Positions 41,893-52,155 of a stretch of 64,000 bases of DNA are shown piece by piece. The DNA is taken from positions 2,167,001 through 2,231,000 of the forward strand of contig OZ036002.1 of the NCBI GenBank assembly GCA_964035015.1, given 5' to 3'. How positions within the stretch are numbered: the first letter of the stretch is position 1; each line of letters begins with the position of its first letter. The translations under genes and the position numbers were made by a program. The notes beneath the pieces were generated by a model. It was not told where the DNA came from. It saw only the letters and a list, made by a program, of their open reading frames with translations, and searched no databases. Origin of the DNA: Corallium rubrum (taxonomy: Eukaryota > Cnidaria > Anthozoa > Scleralcyonacea > Coralliidae).

Positions 41893-42240
41893 TATTGTTT
41901 GGATACACCAATATGGCCCGACCATTCTAATGTTTTGGTACACCATTATGGCCACCATTTCATCGTTTCGGTACACCAGTATGACCACCATTTCATTGTT
42001 TTGGTGCACCAGTATGGCCACCATTTCATTGTTTTGGTACACCAGAATGGCTGATTGGCCACTATTTCATTGTTTTGGTACACCAGTATGGCCACCATTT
42101 CAATGTTTTGGTACACCAGTATGGCCACCATTTCATTGTTTTGGTTCATCAGTATAGCCACCATTTCATTGTTTTGGTACACCAATACTGCCGATTGGCC
42201 ACTATTTCATTGTTTTGGTACACCAGTGTGGCCCAGTGCC
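41893..42240. repeat. 33-bp minisatellite
   Basis: Ten or so units of CCACCATTTCATTGTTTTGG TACACCAGTATGG. Because 33 is a multiple of three, both strands stay open (TISLFWYTSMA on plus, MVYQNNEMVAIL-like on minus). No start context, signal or conservation supports coding. Confidence 0.9.
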
Positions 42241-45060
42241 CACTATTAAGTAGCCCGAGTTAACGCCTAGCGGGCGTCTTGTTTTTAACATGAAAATGAA
42301 CTAAGTTATGGATATAACCATACCCTCCGAGATAACTCACCTCATATGAACATGCCGTTAAAAGTCTAACTATCATTTCGAAATTTCACGCACGTCAACT
42401 AATTGTTAAAAGCGTTAAAGTGGCACTAAGACGAAAAAATTGTGAATCTAGTATTGATACCAGTAAACTATAATTTCGAAATGAGGAATACCCACGTTTT
42501 CTGTTTCTCAAAATATTTTCTCATTCTCGAGATATTTAATTTTGTGAAACATGTAAATTAAGTGCCTCGTGACGTCATTTGCTCACACAGGCAAAAATAA
42601 GATTTACAAAATGAGTAATATATCTGAAACTAAGAAGTAGAAATAATTCAAACTTTGCACAAGTATAGTTATCATAAAAGTACGCTCCACTGTGCGCATC
42701 ATGTTGTTGATACGGAAACCGTTTATAAAACTTAACACGCGCATTTTTACTAAAAAATTAAAATACTGGAGGTACCTTAACGTAACAGCCCTTAGCGGCT
42801 CAGATTCCAGCCGTTTGGGTCTCGGTGCGCCCGCGACCCCTCGCCCTTCTCCGTGACGTAATGGGTTAATATTTAAATATTATAATTACGCAAAAACGCT
42901 AACGGACCATCTCTCTTCTTTATTGACTAAAAACTGCTAGTGGGATGTACAGTGGACACATTTTGTCAATAAAACTGATGATCTAAAATATTTTACGCCT
43001 GCTAGTTGTAGCAAGAAAAGTATTGGGTGAAGATTACGTCAATAGAGCGATGATCTTGATCAATTCTGATCACAGTCTCGTTTGCCTTCGACGAGGGGAA
43101 AAGATTAAAAGCGAAAGACTTCTTTCAGGAGTTATAGGCTTACAGCATTTCTCTTCACGATGTAAAGCGTGATTTTATCACAAGCCATAAAGTTTTGACA
43201 TTTGCTAGCAAGAATGTTTTGCTGAACTCTTCTATTTATATCATGCAGTGGGCCGTTGGCCAATCACATTCAAGTGATTCCACGGTCAATGAGATCAGCG
43301 GCTCGCTGCCAATTTACTTTGAGAAGCAGTTTTATCACAAAACTAGCCGTGTGTTACGCTAAACTCGTGATTGTAGTATCCAGGTAAAGAGCGTTTTTCA
43401 TTAACAATGTTTGTCGTTAATATTTTATTCATATTTTATTCACGGATTTAAAAAAGGAAAGACTTTCAAGGACTGGGGGGGGGGGGGGGGGGGTCTAATC
43501 TTCCTTACTTGCAGCCAGGCCGTGTCGGGGCATATCAAAGGCGCTCCAGGCAGCCGCCAGACGACACAGTTCAGACCACACATCACTGCTAAGATGTTAG
43601 GTGTTGATTTTATGGAGGGAGGAAAACCAGAGAACCCGGCGAAAAACCCTCGAAGCACAGGAGAGATCAACTACAACTCTACTCACATGGATCGACTGTG
43701 ATAGTATGAGAATCCATCACTTGTTGAACTGTTGAATACCGAAGATTTTACACTTATTCTAATGCGATTCCAAACATAAAGTAATTTAATTCCCCTGCAC
43801 TAATATATATCATATCGAAGTTACGCTAATCGTACTTACCGAAGTATATAATTATTTACGTTTCGTCATTGATGAGTGAAATTTATGCCCGCCAAAATTT
43901 GGGGGGCTGACATGATTGGTCGATTTAAACAAAGATGAAGCCGATGCGCCCAGCCGTTGGTACCGAGACCCAACGACTGGAATCTGAGTCTAAACAGCCC
44001 CTCGCTTCATTGTTTACGTTTTAATTTAATCAAGGAGATTAGTATTACATTGGATGGCATGCAAATTGCATATCTGCCTTGTCACTCGCAAAGCCCACGC
44101 AATAATCACGAGCCAACTTGAAAACTACAGCCTGCAGTTTTCAAGTGTTGATCCAAGATGGCGGCCGCAGTTGGCGGAGCGTAATGGTGGAAGACGCGAT
44201 AATTCAGGCCGAAAGAGAAAACACGAGGGTGGAATAGTCAGCACAAACGTATTTACTTATCACTGACTATATTTGAGACATGGAAAGATGCCAAAATCGT
44301 AGCTTAGTCTTTTTTTCTCGCGGCTGAACCACAGCGGCCCAAACGTACACCCTTGAGTGCGAGCAGTGTTGTGTTCCTTTGTGTTTACTTTCTGTACTTA
44401 CAAGAGAAATCCTCTGGGACCAGGGTATAGAAATTCAAAATAAATTTAGACTCACAGAAAATATTCAAATTTAGACATAGAAATATTTCAGACGGCCCTC
44501 ACTTGAAGCTCCGTAAAATCCACAAAAACCACTCGATCTCGCTAAAATTGTCATCAGTACATTCGTCAAGAACTTGGCTTTCAGTTCATTGCTCTTTCGA
44601 CCCAAACGTTCATCTTCGCAGCTCGAGAAACGTTCCTACAAACTGAGGTGACACCGGCCGTTCGTTTTTACGCATAGGGTGACTGAGAGCTTTTGTGAAG
44701 CCAAAGCCGGTTTGTATACAAACGTTAGGTTTCAGTCGAGCTGCATAGAAGATGAAAGAGCAATGGACCAAAAGTGGAGTTCTTTACGAATATACTACGT
44801 CTACTGCAATTTTCGCGAGAACGAGCGGTTTTTGTGTATTTTACGGAGCTTTAAATGAGCGTCGCCTAAAATGTTCTTTATTGAAAGTTGCCAGACTTTC
44901 TTACGCCTCCCTTCTTTACGATTTTCTCGTAATGTTCAGCGATTCTTTATAGAGCTGGCGACTTCATAAAACGAAATGTTTGTAGATTTCCATGACCATG
45001 TGTGTATTGACAATCTATTTTATTGGCATGTGTTCGTGCCGTACGCCGGCCGGAACGTCT
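42241..45060. other. Mostly unassigned DNA with repeat remnants
   Basis: A possible large TIR pair (CTCAGATTCCAG.CGTTTGGGTCTCGG at about 42,798 and its inverse near 43,960-43,990), a run of 19 G (43,475-43,493) and a SINE fragment are the only structures seen. Short ORFs here have no recognisable content. Confidence 0.4.
43596..43697 (-). mobile_element. 5S-derived SINE fragment (body only)
   Basis: TAGGTGTTGATTTTATGGAGG...GGCGAAAAACCCTCG...CACAGGAGAGATCAACTACAACTCTACTCACATG matches the body of the SINE at 28,733 in reverse orientation; the 5S head is missing. Confidence 0.75.
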
Positions 45061-45066
45061 TTATTA

Positions 45067-45795
45067 AGGCCCGGTCAAACCATAGTCATTCAAGTAGGTG
45101 GTCTGGAAACTCAGCTAAAGTCTTTGGTCTATCTTTTTGTTCGCCTTTATGCATTTTTGTGCACGGTGCACGATCACTGAACACATTGTATTTTAGTATA
45201 ATGAACGAATTGTCCAATAGCAACGTTTCAGTTCAGTCACTCAACCGTGCTATTTAAATATTAATAAACCTAAAACAAAGGATGTGCACGGTGTAAGGTA
45301 CGGTTCAACATAAAATCCCAGCTCATTATAGGCGCTTTGAAGTTTGCCGAGTTCCAGACCATATCTCGATTGACTATGGTCAAACGAGGATGAGAGTTGA
45401 TGAGAGTCGATGAGAGTTGCAACTCTCGGTCGCGTTTGACCACCAACTCTCATCGACTCTCATGTACTCTTATCAACTCTCATCAACTTTGAGCTGCATG
45501 GTTCAAATTTTAATGAGAGTGGATGAGAGTTTTTGCTCGTTTGACCGGTCATGAGAGTTGGCATATGAGAGTTGATGAGAGTTTAGTACTTTGTTTACCT
45601 CGAAATTCATTCCTAGTCTCCCTGCTACGCGGGGGAAATCCTACAACTCTCGTCAACTCTCATGGTGAACTCTACTCAACTCTCATCAATTCTCATCCTC
45701 GTTTGACTGGGGCATGAGAGTTGAGAAAACTCTCAGACAGACTCTCGCTTGCCAACTTTCATCAACTCTCACCCTCGTTTGACCGGGGCTTTAGA
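45067..45795. mobile_element. Composite foldback element with ATGAGAGT/ACTCTCAT words
   Basis: Outer ends GGCCCGGTCAAAC and GTTTGACCGGGGC are inverted. The left third (45,070-45,385) is its own foldback (GGTCAAACCATAGTC...GGTCTGGAAACTC / GAGTTCCAGACC...GACTATGGTCAAAC). The remainder is packed with about 20 GATGAGAGT or ACTCTCATC words in both orientations. Confidence 0.75.
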
Positions 45796-45934
45796 CCCGA
45801 TCCACACGTATACGTTTTCCTAGCCTTTTCATACTGTTTCAGGTAATGAGACCATTGTTCTCTGCTCCACCTGAGGACTTAGAATAATATGAAAACGCTA
45901 TATATGAAAATGCATACTTGTGAACATGGCCTTA

Positions 45935-46209
45935 AAGTGCTGTTACACGATGCGATTTTTCTTGAAACTCTTAGCAAATCACTGAATAAAAAATCGCACC
46001 GTGTAACACCCCGTAGCATCTTGCGATTTTGTCATTTTTACCGTGTTGCAAGTTGCAAGAAAAGTTGGATGGGTTCTACTTTTCGCTGCAACTTACAACA
46101 AAAATCGAAAGTTGCTGAACGTGTAACATCCTTCCTGCAACTTGCGATTTTTTTTTCCATATGTAAATTTGTTGCAAGTTGCAAGAAAAATCGCATCGTA
46201 ACAGCACCT
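45935..46209. mobile_element. Harbinger-type MITE, third copy, TTA duplication
   Basis: TTA-AAGTGCTGTTACACGATGCG ... CGCATCG.TAACAGCACCT-TTA. Same internal words as 20,118 with a 30-bp insertion (GTTGCAAGTTGCAAGAAAAGTTGG). Confidence 0.85.
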
Positions 46210-46423
46210 TTAATTCAGACTGCTAGAAAGCTACAACAGTAATTGTCTCTTATCGTGGAATTAACGTCCCAGGCCGCTCAGCAACAAACACGAATAATAT
46301 ACATGGAAAAACCACCGAAATATGTTGTTTACATAAACTCGAGATCATGTTCTACTGATATTAAAAATTGGTCAGACAAATAATTCAGTAGGCTTCTTGA
46401 GTCGTTCCACCGTGCATGCATTT

Positions 46424-46520
46424 ATAACTCTTTCCTGTTTGAATTTGTCTTTAGTAATTTATTCTGGCTAACGCCAGACGATTTTATTCACCTCTGGGGA
46501 ACACAGGAACGAACGAGTTA
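46424..46520. mobile_element. Palindromic TTAA-type MITE, second good copy
   Basis: TAACTCTTTCCTGTTTG...TCTGGCTAACGCCAGA...ACACAGGAACGAACGAGTTAA, the 6,291 family in opposite orientation. Confidence 0.7.
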
Positions 46521-46579
46521 AATAAGAAAATCGCTTCGTATTTACATAAATATTTTTTCCTGCGATAAGTACATGTGAC

Positions 46580-46880
46580 ACCCCCGTTGCCCACTCCACC
46601 CAAGATTGCCCACTCCACCCAAGTTTACCCACTCCACCCAAGGTTGCCCACTCCACCCAAGTTTACCCACTCCACCCCAAGTTTACCCTCTCCACCCAAG
46701 GTTGCCCACTCCACCTGAGGTTGTCCACTCCACCCGAGGTTGCCCACTCCACCCAAGATTGCCCACTCCACCCAAGATTGCCCACTCCACCTGAGTTTTC
46801 CCACTGCACGTGAATTTGCCCACTTCACCCGAGGTTGCCCACCCCAACCAAGTTTGCCCACTCCACCCAAAATAGCCCAC
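46580..46880. repeat. 19-bp minisatellite
   Basis: About 15 units of TTGCCCACTCCACCCAAGA with point variants (GTTTACC, CTGAGG). The strong strand asymmetry (C/A-rich plus strand) and regular 19-bp period explain the open frames on both strands. Confidence 0.9.
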
Positions 46881-47672
46881 AGAGTTGCCTGTGAGGGAGG
46901 TTGGAAAGTCCCGAAAGTTAATATTAATTACAATAGACAGAGTATTTACACATTACTACAAGTTATTATATATAACTTATTGCTTAACATGATGTGGCAA
47001 GGGTCAGTTTGACAGGATATACACATATTAATATACGAATATTAAATAATCATGCCTCTTGCTCTACTGTCAGTGCTGGCAGTGCAATCCCAAGTGCTTA
47101 ATATGTTTTGACAAATCTAGAGCTTTTATAAAATTATACAGCGATGTACCATTGAGCCCATCGGATTATTTTGCAGAATTTGTATAAGTAAAAATATACA
47201 CACTTTCACACACGCAGATGGTAGCATACGTCTGATCAGAATGCTGATCAGCGCAAACACAATGAACCCACACAAATATTGGCAAAAAATAAAAGAAAAC
47301 AACCGTGAAATCTCCTGCCAAGAAACACAGTTGTCAGTTGTAAAAACTGATATCTTACCTGTCCTCGACAAGATAATCTCTCCTCACTAAAATTGTATAA
47401 GATCCTATTATCCTAAGACAACAAGTGTGTTCATTTATAGCCAAGAACATTGAAGTGTGATAACTGCGAGTTCAGAAAATCCATCGCCGTCGTGGTGTTG
47501 CCGTGTTGAAACCACGCTTCAAACGCACCTGTAATTTCATCAAACAAATCCTTCTGGCGTATGTGATGTAAGTTGTAGGAAGAAACTTCCTACGTCACAG
47601 AACGTCATAAAATGCTCAACAAATAAATAAATAAACTCTCAAAATCTCGATTCCGTTGACAGGTCGACCTCA

Positions 47673-47740
47673 CATCCAAAATTAAGGATTATCCTTAATT
47701 GTCAACTCGCCTAGAATTAAGGATAATCCTTAATTTTAAA
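47673..47740. repeat. AATTAAGGATAATCCTTAATT inverted repeat pair
   Basis: Two near-palindromes AATTAAGGATTATCCTTAATT and AATTAAGGATAATCCTTAATT, about 23 bp apart; AATTAAGGCCATGTCTTAATT recurs at about 47,938 and 47,977, with a half-site at 52,296. Could be a small MITE or a recurring protein-binding palindrome. Confidence 0.6.
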
Positions 47741-48167
47741 TGAAAACTCTCCCCCATACCCCCAACCCCTAACCACAACCCCCCGAAGCCCTAAACCTAA
47801 CCACAACCCCCCGGTAGCCCTAAGCCTAATCACAACCCTCCGGAAAAAAGTCCCACCTCTCAGACCCCGACCACAACGCCTCTCTAGGATTCTTAGCTTT
47901 ATGTGTTCAAGTTTAACATCCCACTTGTGGGACAGATAAATTAAGGCCATGTCTTAATTTGAGCCCTATTTTAAAATTAAGGCCATGTCTTAATTCGAGC
48001 CCTATTTTACAATTAAGATATACGCCTAATTTTGGTAAGAGATCGTGTTGCCGTTGACTATACATAACTCGGCAAAGAGGTCTGGACACGAGACACAGCA
48101 ACCCATGTCAAGATTAGTGAGCTGCCTCGCTACGCTCGGCAGCAATAAAACAATTATTGAATTCGGT

Positions 48168-48292
48168 TATCGCATGATATCAAGAATTATCAAGGCCTCT
48201 GTTTGTGTTATCCGCCTCAGCCTTCGGCTTTGTCAGATAACACAAACCTCGGCCTTGATAATTCTTGATATCATGCTCAACCTCATCCAATA
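48168..48292. mobile_element. Foldback element, CAGCCTTCGGC loop, copy 1
   Basis: GCATGATATCAAGAATTATCAAGGCC / GGCCTTGATAATTCTTGATATCATGC with a second stem TTGTGTTATC/GATAACACAA and loop GCCTCAGCCTTCGGC. Confidence 0.8.
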
Positions 48293-48555
48293 ATTGAATA
48301 TTATTATTCGATTTATTTTTATCTTCCTTTTAATTGGTTGAGGGACCGCTACGTCACCTGCAAATAACTGCCTACAAATAACAGTCTGCTCATGCGCATT
48401 AGCGGGAAATGTTGTTTTGCAACAAATAATATTTTGCTCATGCGCGTTACACTTAATAACTTCGGTACACGTAAATCGCTCGTTCAGCCAAGCTACCAAG
48501 AAATGAGTGGGCATAATTACAGGTAAACAATGTCAAGTAAGAAACAAATCGAATA

Positions 48556-48712
48556 ATAAAAAAATTATTGAACTCGGTTTTCACAAAATATCGTGATTTG
48601 TCAGTGTCTCGCAGTTCCGAGTTATTTGCCTCAGCCTTCGGCATCGGCAAAAAACTGGTCTGCTCGCCACTGACAAATCACGATATTTTGCTCAACCTCG
48701 TCCAATAATTGT
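48556..48712. mobile_element. Foldback element, CAGCCTTCGGC loop, copy 2
   Basis: CAAAATATCGTGATTTGTCAGTG / CACTGACAAATCACGATATTTTG with loop GCCTCAGCCTTCGGC; the flanks (AATTATTGAACTCGG, CTCGTCCAATAATT) are shared with copy 1 while the stems differ completely. Confidence 0.8.
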
Positions 48713-49119
48713 TTTTAGTTTTCTGGGTTCCTTTCTTGCCGCCCCCTATTTCGCGACGTCGTCGCTGCGTGGGGTAATTACACATGTAATCTTTTGTGTT
48801 TTCGAGAAGGGAGGAGACCCGATGACTGACCTCGAGAGACTGCACTAGTTAATTTTACTATTTTTTGTATAAGTTTTATATATTAAGTTTTATACTATAT
48901 TTTGAATAAAAGGAAAAGTATTTGACCAAAAAGCCGACGTGTTCTAAACGAGAACATTTGTTTTGTATAAAGAACGAGGACGGTGTTGAGATTACTATTG
49001 GGTCTAGAATTATTCTTTCTCTTTGTTTTGCAAAAAGAAGTCTTTTATTTAGGGGACGTCGTCGTTGAGGTTGACGTCGTATATCTTAAAGTTCCTAATA
49101 AGCTTCAGAGATGAGTATG

Positions 49120-49310
49120 CAGTGTGGGCAATATCTTGTCAAGTTTTCCTTGACGACCGTACACACGAACAGTTTTCTTTGTTCAAATGCTGGCATGATC
49201 AGCTTTTCAACAAGCCTCTTTGTCAAGGAAAAACTTGTCAAATTGTGTCGTACACATAAACAAATAAAACTTGTCAAGGAAAACTTGGTCGTCTGTGCGG
49301 GGCTTTACTC
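49120..49310. mobile_element. Degenerate foldback element (CTTGTCAAGTTTTCC)
   Basis: CTTGTCAAGTTTTCCTTGACGACCGTAC at left and CTTGTCAAGGAAAACTTGGTCGTCTGTGC at right are inverted; an internal third copy of the word is present. Confidence 0.6.
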
Positions 49311-49413
49311 AGTCTGGTGCACATGTGTGGCAAACTTCGTATTTGATAGCCGATGAAAATCGGCCGACTAAAATCGTAGCGTATGCGTCTGACAGGTTTT
49401 AAGGGTCGTTCAT

Positions 49414-49612
49414 AAGAGGCGGGCTAGCCTGGTTACCGGACTGATTTTATGTCACGAAAATCTTTCTATGACTTCAAAAAACATTTAGACTACCATGTGT
49501 GCTATATACTTACAGAAAATCGAAGGCAATTTTGCTTTTTTGTGTCATTTTGCGTTACTCAAATAGTCGTAATAAGATTTTCGTGATATAAAATCAGCCC
49601 CATATGACAGCC
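49414..49612. mobile_element. MITE-like TIR element
   Basis: ACTGATTTTATGTCACGAAAATCTT near the left is inverted as AAGATTTTCGTGATATAAAATCAG at the right, and GTTCATAAGAGG.GGGCTAGCC resembles the termini seen at 50,703 and 13,036. Confidence 0.6.
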
Positions 49613-50060
49613 CTAAAAGAAGTTTTGAGCTCGTCAACTAATCTGAATTGTTAATTAGAATATCGACTCGGGGCCTGCAATCAAAATTCTCAAAACGACC
49701 AAAGCGGACACGACAAATTCCGACTCATTACTCATTACTTTCAAGAAAGGAGCGACTGATGAGCGAGTGACACGTTCAGGAAGAAAAGAGATTACGAATT
49801 TCGTAAGTATTTTAAAATATGAATTGCAGCGAATTTGCAAGCATAATGTATCACAATTTTCGGTTGTACCAAGTGAAGATAAAAGGTGTTCAGAACAGTT
49901 GACAGTTGTTCAAAGTCGAATTTTATCCAGTCGAACAACAGCACTGAGCAAGACCACATATCTTGGTAGTGAAATAAAAGTAGTGTGCCGTGTAGGCAGT
50001 GTTGAAATACAAATCGAAATATAGTGAGGTTTGACTACAGCCGAAATTATATAACGTAGA

Positions 50061-50100
50061 TTTCTAACGTTTCGAGCGAAGGCCATTCGTCAGACAGAAA
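50061..50100 (-). ncRNA. Solitary hammerhead-ribozyme-like motif
   Basis: Minus strand TTTCTGT-CTGACGA-ATGGCCTTCGCTC-GAAACGTT-AGAAA: exact CUGANGA and GAAA cores, stem I TTTCT/AGAAA, a short stem II around TTCG, and a two-pair stem III (AC/GT). No Penelope coding remnant is visible nearby. Confidence 0.5.
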
Positions 50101-50863
50101 CGTCAAAACGTCACATCTTGGTATGGCTTTCCCGAAAGGTGACAAAATATCAGAGCAAAATGTTCTGATGAAGAGCTCCGTTCGAAATATCAGTATTTCC
50201 TTATCGAAACTAATCTCGGCCGTTTGCCACATTTTCACACTCTCAGCTTATGGTATGTGTTTGTTGTTTTTCATGAAGAACAAAGTGTTCTCTGTTCAGT
50301 GTAGCTTGACAAAGATGGCGGCATGTACGTTTTCTCAAATCCTTTTCATTCATCGAAAACTATATCTCGAAGACACTCTTTCCAATTATAAAAATAAATC
50401 AAAATCTTATTTCCAATCCGAATTTTTAAGATGGAGACAGAGATACAGTATGCACAATGCGCACTGGGTTCCTTCACAGTCCCTTGGTCCAAAGTCTTCC
50501 CACTCTGACTTCCGTGGGCTGTCTGTTTCTCTGCATGTGATAGCTGCTATTGTCTATCGGACTGACAAATCTGAATGATATGTGTTGGCCCTGATATTTA
50601 AGTTTAACAAAAAATACTTTACAGCAAAGTCAAAGATGTGATTTAAACACTTCATTTTCTTATGTCTTAAGTATATAGGCGTGTGACTACGTCATTATTT
50701 AGGGGCTGTTTACATGAGCCGGGCTATATGTCACGAAATTCTTTCCTCTGTCGCACAATTTTTCTGTCATCATTTAATTTGGTTATATCACTGAAATAGC
50801 CAATGCAAATTGTTATTTCAAATAAACACCTTTCGAATCACAACTTAATATTTGGTTATATCA

Positions 50864-51613
50864 GGGCGTCTATAAGATAGGGCGGGGAAACGAGCCGTGT
50901 GCCCTGAAGTATGTGTGATGCGCGGGACCCCCCGAATATTCGAACATTGAAGGAGATTATTTACCTGCCCCAGTCCTCGCGCGTCTTTAGCAATGTCTGC
51001 CACATATATTTTTTCCCTTTGCGACGTGTTTGTTCGCATGCAGCAAAAAAAGCTCAAAAAATTAAGTAACAATATTTATACCAAAGATAGATCTATTGAT
51101 GGAGTAACCGTCCTTGGATTTGCTAAGTTCTGGTGCCAAATTATTAGCAATCAACACGCTATTGCTAAAAAAGCTCAAAAAATTACGCGATGAAATTTGA
51201 GAGGAATAAAGTTTAATGCCTTCCAGACATGTATTTAAAAAAGCTAAGTTCTGGCTCGTTTTTGAGTTAGGAAATAATCAAAATGTTCTATGCGTGGAGC
51301 AAAATTAGACAAGGAAGCCATAAATGGCTTCGGCTTCAACATTGGAATTTTTAGTTGTTTTATACTTAAGAATGCCTTCCACCATGTTATATGAACAGTA
51401 CAACGTATGGATAACAAAACAAAAAACTTACACCAACAATCGAGTCAATAGTTGCAGCATTATAAGAGATTTAATCAACGTCCTTGAATTTCACATGGAT
51501 TTTTTGTTTTGATCAAAATTTGCAGTTGGCCGCGCTCGCCCCATGCCTAAAGTGCATCACACATGTTTCAGTACGTCAGATTGGCGTTTCACCGCCCTAT
51601 CTTATAGACGCCC
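50864..51613. mobile_element. 750-bp TIR element with 11-bp target duplication
   Basis: Perfect 22-bp TIRs (GGGCGTCTATAAGATAGGGC + GG) flanked on both sides by TGGTTATATCA. The interior repeats AAAAAGCTCAAAAAATTA and CTAAGTTCTGG but has no recognisable gene. Confidence 0.85.
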
Positions 51614-51953
51614 TGGTTATATCAAATAACCAAAATAATTTCTGAACACTGGTCACGCCCATTGACATAAGTTTGCACTGCTCCAGGGGGAAATCGTATT
51701 TTTTTCTTAATTCTTCGTTCTTGAACATGCATGGCGAGCGGTTCGAACACAAGTGAGTCATTAACAGAAGCAAAGCTATCTGGAGAGCAATAATTCAAAA
51801 CGTATCGTGCCACTATAAAGACTATTGCAGTGCCCCACACAAAGAATGCTACTCGACAAATATGAATGTTAAATTAGCTAACAGAAATGGTCAATAACGT
51901 CAATTAACCATCTTATCCTGAGCTGATTGAAAGGAAGGTTAGAACACATTTCT

Positions 51954-52155
51954 AAGGCCTGCGCCAAACGTCGCGCAATCGACGTATTTAATTGTTTGAA
52001 TTTTATTCGACAAAAGTGCGACGTATAACTCGGTTAAATTCGCCTCACGAATTAAATTCGTCTGGGCAATTAAATTCGTCTGAGTCGACGGATAATGCGA
52101 CGATAATGCGTGTTCGAGTTACACGACGAATTATCGTCGTGTCGAATTAAATGTT
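51954..52155. mobile_element. 5' half of the CpG-rich MITE family
   Basis: Matches the left half of the 19,588 element (GGCCTGCGCCAAACGTCGCGCAAT..., GACGGATAATG, ATAATGCGTGTTCGAG) and ends at GTCGAATTAAATG. Confidence 0.75.

Noticed and set aside
43475-43493. Run of 19 G as a quadruplex or regulatory element
   Set aside because: A single homopolymer next to repeat fragments; length may also be a sequencing artefact.
46468-46880. Trp/Gly-rich repeat proteins over the 19-bp minisatellite
   Set aside because: Frames arise from the tandem repeat on both strands and shift register, so they are not credible proteins.
50123-50578. 151-codon plus-strand ORF
   Set aside because: Longest plain ORF in the 40-54 kb interval, but no motif, no clear start context, and it adjoins repeat sequence; not enough to call a gene.
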